A stretch of 64,000 nt of DNA from Burkholderiaceae bacterium (GTDB lineage: Bacteria; Pseudomonadota; Gammaproteobacteria; Burkholderiales; Burkholderiaceae_C), in the NCBI GenBank assembly GCA_017848435.1, contig JAFEHU010000083.1, positions 51,975 through 115,974 on the forward strand, read 5' to 3'. Numbering within the stretch: the first letter of the stretch is position 1; the number at the start of each line of letters is the position of its first letter. Position numbers and translations under genes: made by a program. A model generated the notes under the pieces. The model was not told where the DNA came from. It ran no database searches and saw only the letters and a list, made by a program, of their open reading frames with translations. Positions 17,818 to 26,561 of this stretch are shown piece after piece.

Positions 17818-17846
17818 GGCGGGTGGCTGTACGCAACTTCACTACC

Positions 17847-17874
17847 TTGGGCGGCAAAGTGCGGCGTCTACAAT
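17847..17874 (+). promoter_or_regulatory. Putative sigma-70 promoter for maeB
   Basis: TTGGGC (17847-17852), a 16-base spacer and TACAAT (17869-17874) lie about 73 bases ahead of the maeB ATG. The -10 is good and the -35 is weak. Confidence 0.4.
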
Positions 17875-17946
17875 TGAAAGACTCGTGCAAGCTGGCGGGC
17901 CGGCGCACCTGCTGCGGCCCGCAACGGCACGAGCTGGAGACTGTGG

Positions 17947-20307
17947 ATGCCCCCTATTGAATCGCCCTCGAACGCGCCTGTGACTGGCGCCCAAAGCCCT
18001 GCGTCGCAACACGACGCACGCACCAAGAAACTCGAAGAGCTGCGCAACGCCGCGCTCGAATACCACGAGTTCCCCACCCCCGGCAAGATCGCCATTGCCG
18101 CCACCAAGCAGTTGGTCAACCAGCACGATCTGGCGCTGGCCTATTCGCCCGGTGTGGCCGCGCCTTGCGAAGAAATCGTCAAGGACCCGAACAACGCCTT
18201 CAAGTACACCAGCCGGGGCAACCTGGTGGCCGTCATCACCAACGGCACCGCCGTGCTGGGCCTGGGCGACATCGGCCCGCTGGCCGCCAAGCCGGTGATG
18301 GAAGGCAAGGGCGTGCTGTTCAAGAAGTTCGCCGGCATCGACGTGTTCGACATCGAGATCAACGAGAAAAACGACCTCGACAAACTGGTCGACATCATCG
18401 CCTCCCTGGAGCCGACCTTTGGCGGCATCAACTTGGAGGACATCAAGGCGCCCGATTGTTTCTACGTCGAGCGCAAGCTGCGCGAGCGCATGAACATTCC
18501 GGTCTTCCACGACGACCAGCACGGCACCGCCATCGTGGTGGGTGCGGCCATTTTGAACGGCCTGAAGGTGGTCGGCAAAGACCCGGCCAAGGTCAAGCTC
18601 GTCACGTCAGGTGCCGGAGCAGCGGCGCTGGCCTGCCTGGGCCTGCTGGTCAAGCTCGGCATCCCGCGCGAGAACATCTATGTGACCGATTTGGCCGGCG
18701 TGGTCTACGAAGGCCGAACCGAGTTGATGGACGAGGACAAGGTCCAGTTCGTGCAAAAAACCGACGCACGCACGTTGCGCGACGTCATCAAGGACGCCGA
18801 CATCTTCCTTGGCCTGTCCGCTGGCGGCGTGCTGAAGGCCGACATGGTGGCCACCATGGCGCCGAGCCCGCTGATTTTTGCACTGGCCAATCCGACGCCC
18901 GAGATCCTGCCGGAAGAGGTGAAGGCGGTGCGCAGCGACGCCATCATGGCCACCGGCCGCACCGACTACCCGAACCAGGTCAACAACGTCCTGTGTTTCC
19001 CCTACATCTTCCGTGGCGCGCTCGACAGCGGTGCCACCACCATCACGGTGGAAATGGAGATTGCCGCCGTGCACGCGATAGCCGAACTCGCGCAGGCCGA
19101 GCAGAGCGAGGTGGTGGCCGCCGCGTATGTGGGCGAGCACCTGGCGTTCGGCCCCGAGTACCTGATTCCCAAGCCGTTTGACCCGCGGCTGATGATGAAG
19201 ATCGCGCCTGCGGTGGCCAAGGCCGCCGCCGACAGCGGCGTGGCGCTGCGCCCGGTCAAAGACATGGACGCCTACATCGAGCGTCTGCAGAGCTTTGTCT
19301 ACGCCTCCGGCACGACGATGAAGCCCATCTTCACCGCCGCCAAGAAGGCCGAGAAAAAGCGGGTTTGCTACGCCGAAGGCGAAGAAGAGCGCGTGCTGCG
19401 CGCCTGCCAGATCGTGGTCGACGAGTGCCTGGCCCGCCCGATCCTGATCGGCCGGCCGCTGATCATTGCGCAGCGCATCAAGAACTTCGGCCTGCGCCTG
19501 CGCGAAGGCCAGGACTATGACATCGTCAACGTCGAGCAAGACCACCGCTACCGCGACTTCTGGCAGACCTACCACCGCATGACCGAGCGCAAGGGCATCA
19601 CCATCCAGATGGCCAAGATCGAGATGCGCCGCCGCCTCACGCTCATCGCCTCCATGATGCTGCACAAGGGCGAGGCCGACGGCGTGATCTGCGGCACCTG
19701 GGGCACCACCGCCATGCATTTGCACTACGTGGACCAGGTCATTGGCAAACGCGCCGGGGTCACCACCTACGCCTGCATGAACGGCCTGCTGTTGCCCAAC
19801 CGCCAGGTGTTCCTGGTGGACACCCACGTCAACTACGACCCCACCGCCGAGCAGTTGGCCGAGATCACGATCATGGCGGCCGAAGAGATGGTGCGTTTTG
19901 GCCTCAAGCCCAAGGCCGCGCTGCTCAGCCATTCCAACTTCGGCAGCAGCAACCAGCCCAGCGCCGTCAAGATGCGCCAGACCCTGGAACTGCTGCGCAC
20001 CACCGCGCCCTGGCTCGAAGCCGACGGTGAAATGCACGGCGACATCGGCCTGGATGCCGCCGCGCGCAAGGTCGTCATGCCCAACAGCACATTGACGGGC
20101 GAGGCCAATCTGCTGGTCATGCCCAACATTGATGCGGCCAACATCGCCTACAACCTGCTCAAAACGGTGGCTGGCGGCAACATTGCCATTGGCCCGGTGC
20201 TTCTGGGTGCGGCCCAGCCGATCCACATCCTGACCGCCAGCACCACCGTGCGGCGCATTGTCAACATGACCGCCCTGACCGTTGCCGACGCCAACGCGGC
20301 GCGTTAA
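17947..20307 (+). CDS. maeB: NADP-dependent malic enzyme MaeB with phosphotransacetylase-like C-terminus
   Basis: Oxidative decarboxylation of malate to pyruvate, supplying NADPH. The 786-residue product has the large two-part MaeB architecture. The malic N-terminal and NAD(P)-binding domains (about residues 20-430) include [27 protein letters not shown] and the nucleotide motif [17 protein letters not shown] phosphotransacetylase-like domain (about 440-780) is thought to be regulatory (acetyl-CoA sensing). It has [31 protein letters not shown] and [15 protein letters not shown]. The ATG has GGAG upstream (GCTGGAGACTGTGG). An imperfect terminator hairpin follows at 20360-20380. Confidence 0.96.
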   Translation: MPPIESPSNAPVTGAQSPASQHDARTKKLEELRNAALEYHEFPTPGKIAIAATKQLVNQHDLALAYSPGVAAPCEEIVKDPNNAFKYTSRGNLVAVITNGTAVLGLGDIGPLAAKPVMEGKGVLFKKFAGIDVFDIEINEKNDLDKLVDIIASLEPTFGGINLEDIKAPDCFYVERKLRERMNIPVFHDDQHGTAIVVGAAILNGLKVVGKDPAKVKLVTSGAGAAALACLGLLVKLGIPRENIYVTDLAGVVYEGRTELMDEDKVQFVQKTDARTLRDVIKDADIFLGLSAGGVLKADMVATMAPSPLIFALANPTPEILPEEVKAVRSDAIMATGRTDYPNQVNNVLCFPYIFRGALDSGATTITVEMEIAAVHAIAELAQAEQSEVVAAAYVGEHLAFGPEYLIPKPFDPRLMMKIAPAVAKAAADSGVALRPVKDMDAYIERLQSFVYASGTTMKPIFTAAKKAEKKRVCYAEGEEERVLRACQIVVDECLARPILIGRPLIIAQRIKNFGLRLREGQDYDIVNVEQDHRYRDFWQTYHRMTERKGITIQMAKIEMRRRLTLIASMMLHKGEADGVICGTWGTTAMHLHYVDQVIGKRAGVTTYACMNGLLLPNRQVFLVDTHVNYDPTAEQLAEITIMAAEEMVRFGLKPKAALLSHSNFGSSNQPSAVKMRQTLELLRTTAPWLEADGEMHGDIGLDAAARKVVMPNSTLTGEANLLVMPNIDAANIAYNLLKTVAGGNIAIGPVLLGAAQPIHILTASTTVRRIVNMTALTVADANAAR

Positions 20308-20359
20308 GCGCTAAATTGATAGCAAGTACTGACTAGCTGGCGTCTTTTCCCAGGGGCAG

Positions 20360-20392
20360 CCTGCCTAAAGCTTAGGCAGGCACTTGCTTTTT
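20360..20392 (+). terminator. Likely terminator after maeB
   Basis: Perfect 9-bp stem CCTGCCTAA/TTAGGCAGG with a 3-base loop (20360-20380), followed after CACTTG by a short T run (CTTTTTGGG). It sits about 50 bases after the maeB stop and just downstream of a partial AT-rich repeat (CGCTAAATTGATAGCAAG at 20309-20326). Confidence 0.6.
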
Positions 20393-20459
20393 GGGCCCGC
20401 TTCGGTCACACTACCGACTTGAAATTTCGGGTTAACCCGTGGTTTTCGAGAGGTTGCTG

Positions 20460-20873
20460 ATGTCGCGGGCTCCAGATAACAAGACCAAAATTGCCAAGCT
20501 CACGTGGTTTTTTTGCGCTGCTTTGTGGTTGTGCACACCAATGGTGCATGCCCGTTCCGAAGCGCCTCTCGCCCGCGCAGCCGAAATCCGTGTCGCCGAG
20601 TTGCCCCCGCAAGGGCGCGAAACTTACAGCCTGATCCAGCAAGGTGGCCCGTTTCCTTACGAGAAAGACGGTACCGTTTTTGGCAACCGCGAACGTCAGT
20701 TGCCTGGGAAAGCCCGGGGCTATTACCGTGAATACACCGTGAAAACACCAGGTGTGCGCCACCGGGGGACCCGCCGCATTGTCTGTGGCGGTCAGCCCCG
20801 TCAGCCGGACGCCTGTTATTACACCAGCGACCACTACGCGAGTTTTCGCCGGATCGTCGACACAGTTCATTGA
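20460..20873 (+). CDS. Secreted barnase-type ribonuclease
   Basis: A 137-residue guanyl-specific ribonuclease of the barnase/N1 family with an N-terminal signal peptide (hydrophobic LTWFFCAALWLC, likely cut after MVHA). The catalytic core aligns with barnase: FGNRERQLPGK, the general base Glu in YYREYTV, the arginines in RGTRRI, and the catalytic His in CYYTSDHYASF. ATG 20460 has GAGAGG 6 bases upstream and gives the best signal peptide. A GTG at 20439 is possible. The next gene encodes its barstar-like inhibitor. Secretion plus a cytosolic inhibitor is the classic arrangement that protects the producer. The target in this organism is not shown. Confidence 0.88.
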   Translation: MSRAPDNKTKIAKLTWFFCAALWLCTPMVHARSEAPLARAAEIRVAELPPQGRETYSLIQQGGPFPYEKDGTVFGNRERQLPGKARGYYREYTVKTPGVRHRGTRRIVCGGQPRQPDACYYTSDHYASFRRIVDTVH

Positions 20874-20930
20874 CCACCTGCCGCTGGGGCAGGGGCCACC
20901 CATTTTTTGACTATGGAAAGAGACGCGGAG

Positions 20931-21332
20931 ATGGACACACCACTTCGTAATGTGAGAACCAACATCGTGCAGTCGATCCGTGCCTTCCGGGTATCGGATC
21001 TTCAGGGCGCTGCGCAGCATTTGGGTCAGCATTTTTTGTACGCCAATCTGGCCAACGCGCAATCCAAGCAGGACGTGCTGGACCTGATCGCCGAGCAGTT
21101 CACGTTTCCGTCGCATGTCGGCAAGAACTTTGACGCGCTCTACGACAGCCTGACCGACCCGCTGCACAAGTCGGGCCCGCAGCCTGGCTTTGTGCTGGTG
21201 CTGGAGCAAATCCCGACCAATGCCAAGTTCGACAAGGAAGCGCGCGAGCAACTGCTCGACATCTTCCGTGACGCCTCGGACTACTGGGGAGACCGGAAGA
21301 TACCGTTCAGGTGTTTCTATTCTTTTCTGTAG
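20931..21332 (+). CDS. Barstar-family ribonuclease inhibitor
   Basis: A 133-residue cytosolic protein. The conserved FPSHVGKNFDALYDSLTDP motif (about residues 65-83) is the barstar helix that plugs the barnase active site, and GFVLVLEQIP and FRDASDYWGDR follow the fold. ATG 20931 is preferred because GGAAAGAG lies 8 bases upstream. ATG 20913 lacks a ribosome site. The frame stops at TAG 21330-21332, straight after PFRCFYSFL. The -1 frame beyond that stop continues as well-formed coding sequence for about 65 codons (see next entry). A shifted gene or a sequencing error is therefore possible. Confidence 0.85.
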   Translation: MDTPLRNVRTNIVQSIRAFRVSDLQGAAQHLGQHFLYANLANAQSKQDVLDLIAEQFTFPSHVGKNFDALYDSLTDPLHKSGPQPGFVLVLEQIPTNAKFDKEAREQLLDIFRDASDYWGDRKIPFRCFYSFL

Positions 21333-21532
21333 CCCGTTCTGCATCCACCAGCCAAGCAGAACGGGCGAATGAGGCAAGCAAGGAAAGCAAAGTCGGCGAA
21401 CCGCTGGCGGGCATTCCCCTGACCACCGAAACCGGCGAAAAAATGCCCACCGACAAACTGGTGGACGTGTCGCCTTTGGCGCTGCGCATGAGCAGCCCTT
21501 TCAACGCGGGTTATTGGCTCGCAGCAGCCTAG
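21330..21532 (+). pseudogene. Coding-like continuation of barstar in the -1 frame
   Basis: From about 21330 the frame one base back reads VARSASTSQAERANEASK and continues to the stop at 21532 (ending SSPFNAGYWLAAA). The codons are strongly G/C in third position, like the neighbouring genes, which random frames do not keep so evenly. It has no ribosome site of its own. Best read as a C-terminal extension of barstar cut off by a one-base deletion in the TCTTTTCTG run (21321-21329), or less likely joined by -1 slippage there. I do not recognise a domain in it. Confidence 0.4.
21332..21366. repeat. Perfect inverted repeat at the barstar stop codon
   Basis: GCCCGTTCTGC (21332-21342) and GCAGAACGGGC (21356-21366) form an 11-bp perfect stem with a 13-base loop. 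No T run follows, so it is not a standard terminator. It begins on the last base of the barstar stop, inside the -1-frame continuation. Confidence 0.75.
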
Positions 21533-21540
21533 GCTGTTGT

Positions 21541-21620
21541 CCCCACGGTTGCTCACTAGCGTGTAGCGCCCTGCCCTCCGAAGGGGCCGCATTTCGCCTT
21601 GGGGCGGCCCGGCGGCGAAA
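21541..21620 (+). repeat. GC-rich dispersed repeat, copy 3
   Basis: Same layout as the 43749 copy: CCCCACGGTTGC..., a slightly diverged core GCCCTCCGAAGGGGCC, then ATTTCGCCTTGGGGCGGCCC. It lies in the 338-base stretch between barstar and rsmA. That stretch holds only the barstar continuation, this repeat and the rsmA terminator. Confidence 0.85.
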
Positions 21621-21648
21621 CATGACTTTCTGGCGGGTCAACCAAAAC

Positions 21649-21670
21649 AAAGCCCGCTTCGGCGGGCTTT
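21649..21670 (-). terminator. Intrinsic terminator after rsmA
   Basis: AAAGCCCGC-TTCG-GCGGGCTTT: a 9-bp stem with a UUCG-type tetraloop, starting two bases past the rsmA stop. On the minus strand it is followed by TTTG then TTTT. A/T flanks on both sides suggest it can work in both directions. Confidence 0.85.
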
Positions 21671-21671
21671 T

Positions 21672-22433
21672 TCACGTCTGTGTGGCTTCTGCCAGCGCCA
21701 GGTACTCGTGCACCGGCACTTCCTCGGCGCGGCGTTGCACGTCGAAGCTGCCGGCGAACTGTTTGTCTTCCAGCCAGCGGCCCAGCGTGTGGCGCAGCAG
21801 TTTGCGGCGCTGGCTGAAAGCCACTTGCACCAGGGTGCTGAGGTGCTTCACATCCAGAGGGGCACACGTGGCCAGGGGCACCATGCGCACCACGGCGCTG
21901 TCCACCCGGGGGGGGGGATCGAACGAGGTGGGGGGCACAAATAGCACATTGGCCATGGCGTAGCGCCACTGCAGCATCACGCTCAGGCGCCCGTAGTCGC
22001 TGGTGGCGGGGCGGGCGACCATGCGGTCGACCACCTCTTTTTGCAGCATGAAGTGCTGGTCTTCAATGACCGCCACGTGGTCCAGCAAATGGAACAGGAT
22101 GGGGGTAGAGATGTTGTACGGCAGGTTGCCAACAACCCGCAGCTTGCGGCCTTCAGGCTTTGGAATGGTGCCGAAGTCCACCCTTAACACGTCCGATTCG
22201 ATCACCTGCAGTTGCGGGTGGTCGCGCAGGCGCTGGGCGAGGTCGCGGTCCAGTTCGATCACGGTCAGCTGGCCGAGGCGTTCGACCAGCGGCTGCGTCA
22301 GCGCGGCCAGGCCGGGCCCGATCTCGACCATGGCCTGCCCCGGCTGCGGCGCGATCTCGGACACGATGGCGTCGATGATGCCGCCGTCAGAGAGGAAATG
22401 CTGGCCGAAGCGTTTGCGTGGGATGTGTTTCAT
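21672..22433 (-). CDS. rsmA: 16S rRNA (adenine1518/1519-N6)-dimethyltransferase RsmA (KsgA)
   Basis: Dimethylates two adjacent adenosines in helix 45 of 16S rRNA, a late step of 30S maturation. At 253 residues it is a standard length. It starts with [19 protein letters not shown], has the SAM motif [15 protein letters not shown], acidic VIELDRDLA and the catalytic NLPYNIS, then VQKEV-like and C-terminal [12 protein letters not shown] motifs. It ends the lptD-surA-rsmA run. A REP-type element in the 105-base gap separates it from surA. Confidence 0.96.
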   Translation of the reverse strand: MKHIPRKRFGQHFLSDGGIIDAIVSEIAPQPGQAMVEIGPGLAALTQPLVERLGQLTVIELDRDLAQRLRDHPQLQVIESDVLRVDFGTIPKPEGRKLRVVGNLPYNISTPILFHLLDHVAVIEDQHFMLQKEVVDRMVARPATSDYGRLSVMLQWRYAMANVLFVPPTSFDPPPRVDSAVVRMVPLATCAPLDVKHLSTLVQVAFSQRRKLLRHTLGRWLEDKQFAGSFDVQRRAEEVPVHEYLALAEATQT

Positions 22434-22457
22434 GCACGCGCTCGGAGACTTGAACAG

Positions 22458-22534
22458 TGGGGGTCAGAGCCCAATCCGTTCGCTGTTTTATTGCTTCGGA
22501 AATTTGACTGTCCTGGATCGGGCTCTGACCCCCA
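22458..22534. repeat. REPIN-like element between surA and rsmA
   Basis: Two inverted arms, TGGGGGTCAGAGCCCAATCC (22458-22477) and its near-complement ending 22534 (GGATCGGGCTCTGACCCCCA), flank a ~40-base AT-richer centre. The GGGTCAGAGCCC arm matches the termini that RAYT (REP-associated tyrosine) transposases mobilise in proteobacteria, as I recall. No transposase gene is nearby. It starts 4 bases beyond the surA stop. Confidence 0.7.
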
Positions 22535-22538
22535 GGTT

Positions 22539-23930
22539 TTACAAGGGCGCTTCACGGAACTCCACGTAGGCGCGGCCACGGACTTCCTGGGCCCACTGGG
22601 TGTAGGCTTCGTCCTGTTTCTTCTCGCGCAGGGCGGCGCGGGCAAGTTCGCGTTGCTGGCTCTGGGTCAGTTTGGCCTGGCGCCGTTCGACGACCTGGAT
22701 CAGGTGCACACCGAAGCGCGAGGTCACCGGCTCGGCGATCTGGCCGGGCGCCAAGGTCTCCATGGCCGCCTCAAACTCCGGCACAAACTGGCCGGGGTTG
22801 GCCCAGCCCAGGTCGCCACCGCTGGCGGCCGAGCCGTCGGCAGAGAACTCCTTGGCCAGTGCGGCAAAGTCGGCCTTGCCCTCGCGCACCTGCTGGCGCA
22901 TCTGCGCGAGGCGGGCGCGCACGGCGGCTTCGTTCATGGTCGGGGTGGGACGCATCAGGATGTGGCGGGCGCGGGTTTGCAGCACCGTGTCGCCGACGGT
23001 GCTGCTCTGTTTTTTCTCCAGCACCTTGAGCACGTGGAAACCGGCACCGCTGCGCACCGGGCCGGCGATACCGCCCACGGCCACGCTGCGGACCGCTTCG
23101 GTGAACAGGTCGGGGTAGCGGTCGGCCGGGCGCAGGCCGAGCTGGCCGCCCTGGCGCTTGTCGGGCGCGTCGGAGAACTCGGCCGACAGGGCGGTGAAGT
23201 CGTCGCCCTTCTGCGCGCGTTCCAGCACGCGCTGGGCACGGGCGCGCAGCGCCGTGACCTGGGCTTCGTTGGCCTTCTCGGGCACGGCCACCAGGATTTG
23301 CGCCAGGTTGAGTTCGATGACGGTGCTGCCAGCGGTCTGCTGTTCGCGGATGAACTGGTCGGCTTCCTGGTCGGTGATGCGGGTGCGGGACTCGACCTCG
23401 CGTTCGCGCAGGCGCGACAGCAGCAGCTGGTCACGCAGGTCGTTGCGGAACTGCTGCAGGCTCAGGCCGTCGGCCTGCAGGCGGCGGCGCAGCACGTCCA
23501 CCGTGATCTGGTTTTGCTGTGCCACGGTCTGCATGGCCTGGTCGATCATGCCCTCGTCCACCCGCACGCCGGTTTCACGCGCCACCTGCAGCTGGGCGCG
23601 CTCGTTGATCATGAGGTCGATCATGCGCGAGGCCAGCTCGTTGCGTGGCGGAATGGCCACGCCCTGCTGGGTCAGCTGCTGCTCGGCGCGCAGCACCCGC
23701 AGCCGCAGCTCGTTGTTGGTGATGGGCTCGGAGTTGACCACCACCACGATGAAGTCGGCTGGCAGGGGCCCGCTCTGGGCAATGCGCTGGGTGGGCACGG
23801 CACCGGCGTTGGGCAAACCGAGCGGGCGGTTGGAGGGGCGCAGTGTCTGCGCCTGCAGGCTGGCGCCCAGCAGCAGCACACAGCCAGCCAGCATCAGACG
23901 GGGAAGCGGGTGCGGGAAATGGGTTTTCAT
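22539..23930 (-). CDS. surA: Periplasmic peptidyl-prolyl isomerase/chaperone SurA
   Basis: Chaperone for unfolded outer-membrane proteins in the periplasm. The 463-residue product has a signal peptide (cleavage near SLQAQ), a SurA N-terminal chaperone domain (about residues 55-190, with VVVNSEPITNNELR) and two parvulin domains. The parvulin domains begin near residues 205 (LNLAQILVAVPE) and 315 (TRARHILMRP), each ending in the G.G.L motif (GGQLGL; GGDLGWANPGQFVPEFE). The start follows the lptD stop by 5 bases, so the two are co-transcribed, linking LPS export and OMP folding. ATG 23930 is chosen because it gives the signal peptide. Confidence 0.95.
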   Translation of the reverse strand: MKTHFPHPLPRLMLAGCVLLLGASLQAQTLRPSNRPLGLPNAGAVPTQRIAQSGPLPADFIVVVVNSEPITNNELRLRVLRAEQQLTQQGVAIPPRNELASRMIDLMINERAQLQVARETGVRVDEGMIDQAMQTVAQQNQITVDVLRRRLQADGLSLQQFRNDLRDQLLLSRLREREVESRTRITDQEADQFIREQQTAGSTVIELNLAQILVAVPEKANEAQVTALRARAQRVLERAQKGDDFTALSAEFSDAPDKRQGGQLGLRPADRYPDLFTEAVRSVAVGGIAGPVRSGAGFHVLKVLEKKQSSTVGDTVLQTRARHILMRPTPTMNEAAVRARLAQMRQQVREGKADFAALAKEFSADGSAASGGDLGWANPGQFVPEFEAAMETLAPGQIAEPVTSRFGVHLIQVVERRQAKLTQSQQRELARAALREKKQDEAYTQWAQEVRGRAYVEFREAPL

Positions 23931-23935
23931 GGTGC

Positions 23936-26365
23936 TCAGTCGTAACGGGAAAAACGGCTCGGTGTGGTGGTCTGTTCGCGCAGGTACTGGTAGCGGGGGA
24001 TGTTGTCGCGCAGGGTCTTCAGCGGGTTGGAGCCGAGCCGCGAGAAGCCGACGAATTCCAGCTGGAACAGGATGCGCTGGTTGGCCGAGTTGACGCTGCG
24101 CTGCAGCCGCTCCAGCACGATGCGGCCGAGCCAGCAACCACCGTCGTATTCGAGGCCGAGGATGGAGTCCACCAGCTTGCTGTCTTTCAGGCTGTAGTTG
24201 AGGCGGCCAACGCCGTACCAGCGGCCTTCGCCCAGGCCCTTGCCATAGCCGAGGTCGTTGCCGCGGTCGCCGAACAGGTCGTTGATCGGCCACTGGAAGC
24301 CAATGTCCACCTGCTCGCTGCCCTGGTCCAGCGTGCTGGTGGGGCGCTGCAGGCGGTAGGCGGCGCTGACGACGCGGTAGTTGGTGGGCGCGTAGCGGAC
24401 GCTGGCGGTGGAGCGGATCGAGCGGCCGGACTTCTGGTTGAACTGCGCCGTGCCTTCGGTGGACCACTTCTCGCTCCAGTTCACCGCCGCACCGGCGAGC
24501 ACGTCGCTGATGCGGTCCACCTGCGGCGTGCCGCCGGGCAGGGTGACGTTCTGGTCTTTGTAGCGCAGGCGCTGGGCCACGCCCAGGCGCAGGGCTTCGG
24601 CACCGGTGGCCGGGTCCAGGAAGCGGGTGGTGACGCCGAGCGTCAGCAGGTTGTTGTCGGAGATGCGGTCGTTGCCGCCGAACGCGTTCTCGGTGTAGAC
24701 GGTGGCGAAGTTGAAGTCGTTGGTGCCGGAGTCGTAGTTGGGCAGGAAGCTCTGGTCGCGGAACGGCGTGTAGGTGTAGAAGGCGCGCGGCTCCAGCGTC
24801 TGGGTGAAACCCCGGCCAAAGAAGCTGGTCTGGCGCTCGAACACCAGCCCGCTGTCGAGGCTGAAGGTGGGCAGCGTGCGGCTGGCGGTGGTCAGGCCAT
24901 TGGCCAGTGGGCCGTCAAAGCTGTAGTTGGTGGCGTGGAACTGGGCCTTGGGCACCACGAAGTAGCCGGGCGTGACCCAGGGCCGGCTCACCTGGCCGAT
25001 GGCGTAACTGCGGTTGCCGTTGGGCTGGCGCGTCAGGTTGCGGTCGGAGACGAAGCGGGTGAAGTCGCCTTCGAATGAAAAATCGAGTCCGGCCATGCCC
25101 TGCTTGCTGTAGCGGGTGTTGACCTGGGGCAGCCGGTCGTAGGGCGGCACGATGGGCGCCGTCACGTCCTGCAGGGTTTGCCATTTCAGGGTGCGCACGC
25201 TGTTGGTGAAGTCGCCAATGGCGAAATTGGCCGACGCGTCAGACGCCAGCAGGCGCTGGGTCAGCGAGCCGGTGGCGCGCGGGAAGTCGCGCCAGTAGTT
25301 GTCGTCGCTGACGCGGTTGATGTTGAGGTTGATGCCGACCGGCCCGATGGCCGCCAGTCCGGTGTCGAAGCCGCCGCTGTGCTGCGCCACCACGCCCCAG
25401 CGCGAGCGGTTGCGCAGCGTGTCATTGGGCATGAAGTCGCCGCGCAGAACGCCGCGGTAGTCGTCTTCCAGGTAGCGGAACTCGGCGCCCCCCGCCACAC
25501 CGCGTCGGCTCAGCAGTTCGGGGTAGAGCGTCAGGTCGCGGTTGGGTGCGATGTTCCAGTAGTAAGGCAGCACCACGTCCAGCCCGCTCAGGTTGTCCAG
25601 CGCCACGGTGGGCGGCAGGAAGCCGGACTTGCGCTTGTCGCTGAGCGGGAAGCTCATGTTGGGAAACGGCAGGATCGGGACGTTCTGGAAGCGCAGCACC
25701 GCGCCTTCGGCTTGGCCAACGTCTTCCTCGGTGTCGAAATTGATGCTGGTGGCGTTCAGGATCCAGGCCGGCATCCAGTCGGGGCCGGGCTGGCGCTTGC
25801 AGGTGGTCAGGCTGGCGTTGCGCACGATGCTGCGCTTGTCGTCAATGAACTCGACCTGCGAGGCTTCGCCGTAGCTGTCGTTGTTGATGAACTGGTAGCG
25901 CGGCTGCTTGAAGAAACCCTCGAAGGTCTCCAGCCGCAGCTGCAGTTCCGGCCCCTGGTAGATGTTGCCAGCGCGGTTGACGTAGACGTTGCCAATGGCT
26001 TTGGCCTGGTCTTCGGTCTGGTTGTACTCGATGCGGTCGGCGCGGATCACGGTGTCGCCCTGGCGCAGTTCGGCGTTGCCCTCGATCACCGTGTTCAGCT
26101 CGGTCTGGCCCGACAGCGTGTCGCCGGAGATGAAGGTGGGGCGTTGCCCGCGCGCCGCGCCGGGCAGGGCTTCCTGCAACTGCAGGCTGCGCTTGAGCTG
26201 CAGCGGCTGGTTGTCCGGTGTGTTGGTGCCGGGTGGACGCGGGTCGGCCGCCACCGCCGGGCCACCGATCAGGGCTGCCAGCGCCACGCTGGCCAGGGTG
26301 GACAGCGTGAACAGGCCGGCCTGGGGCGCGGCGGGCAACTTCGGTAGGCGGGGCTTGAGGCGCAA
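23936..26365 (-). CDS. lptD: LPS-assembly outer-membrane protein LptD
   Basis: Outer-membrane beta-barrel that inserts LPS with LptE. It has a signal peptide, an OstA/LptA-like jellyroll (about residues 75-210, GNAELRQGDTVIRADRIEYNQ-type repeats) and a C-terminal barrel with PLSDKRKSGFLPPTV and PYYWNIAPNRDLTLYPELLSRRG, hallmarks of LptD. No in-frame ATG lies near the signal peptide. TTG 26365 yields a normal leader (RLKP... then hydrophobic ... GGPAVAA) and an 809-residue protein. Longer starts up to 26611 would run back through the promoter at 26433-26460 and are unlikely. Cysteines for the LptD disulfides include CKRQPG and GGCWLG. Confidence 0.92.
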   Translation of the reverse strand: MRLKPRLPKLPAAPQAGLFTLSTLASVALAALIGGPAVAADPRPPGTNTPDNQPLQLKRSLQLQEALPGAARGQRPTFISGDTLSGQTELNTVIEGNAELRQGDTVIRADRIEYNQTEDQAKAIGNVYVNRAGNIYQGPELQLRLETFEGFFKQPRYQFINNDSYGEASQVEFIDDKRSIVRNASLTTCKRQPGPDWMPAWILNATSINFDTEEDVGQAEGAVLRFQNVPILPFPNMSFPLSDKRKSGFLPPTVALDNLSGLDVVLPYYWNIAPNRDLTLYPELLSRRGVAGGAEFRYLEDDYRGVLRGDFMPNDTLRNRSRWGVVAQHSGGFDTGLAAIGPVGINLNINRVSDDNYWRDFPRATGSLTQRLLASDASANFAIGDFTNSVRTLKWQTLQDVTAPIVPPYDRLPQVNTRYSKQGMAGLDFSFEGDFTRFVSDRNLTRQPNGNRSYAIGQVSRPWVTPGYFVVPKAQFHATNYSFDGPLANGLTTASRTLPTFSLDSGLVFERQTSFFGRGFTQTLEPRAFYTYTPFRDQSFLPNYDSGTNDFNFATVYTENAFGGNDRISDNNLLTLGVTTRFLDPATGAEALRLGVAQRLRYKDQNVTLPGGTPQVDRISDVLAGAAVNWSEKWSTEGTAQFNQKSGRSIRSTASVRYAPTNYRVVSAAYRLQRPTSTLDQGSEQVDIGFQWPINDLFGDRGNDLGYGKGLGEGRWYGVGRLNYSLKDSKLVDSILGLEYDGGCWLGRIVLERLQRSVNSANQRILFQLEFVGFSRLGSNPLKTLRDNIPRYQYLREQTTTPSRFSRYD

Positions 26366-26432
26366 GGTAGGACGCAGCGGCGGCAGTAGGTGAGCAGGAA
26401 CAGGCCCGGGGAGCGCACCGGGTCGGGCGCCG

Positions 26433-26460
26433 TTTGTAGAATGGATTATCCATGAGTCAA
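26433..26460 (-). promoter_or_regulatory. Predicted sigma-70 promoter for lptD-surA-rsmA
   Basis: On the minus strand TTGACT (26460-26455), a 16-base spacer and TACAAA (26438-26433). It implies transcription starting near 26426, about 60 bases ahead of the TTG proposed as the lptD start, and argues against the more upstream starts. Confidence 0.6.
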
Positions 26461-26561
26461 AACCCCTGCCCAGCTCCTGTTTCCCGCCTTGTGGGGACAT
26501 GGGCACATGCGGCAGGCGGCCGAGCCATCCCCTGTCCGTCTCCTTTGTCCTGAAGCACCCC

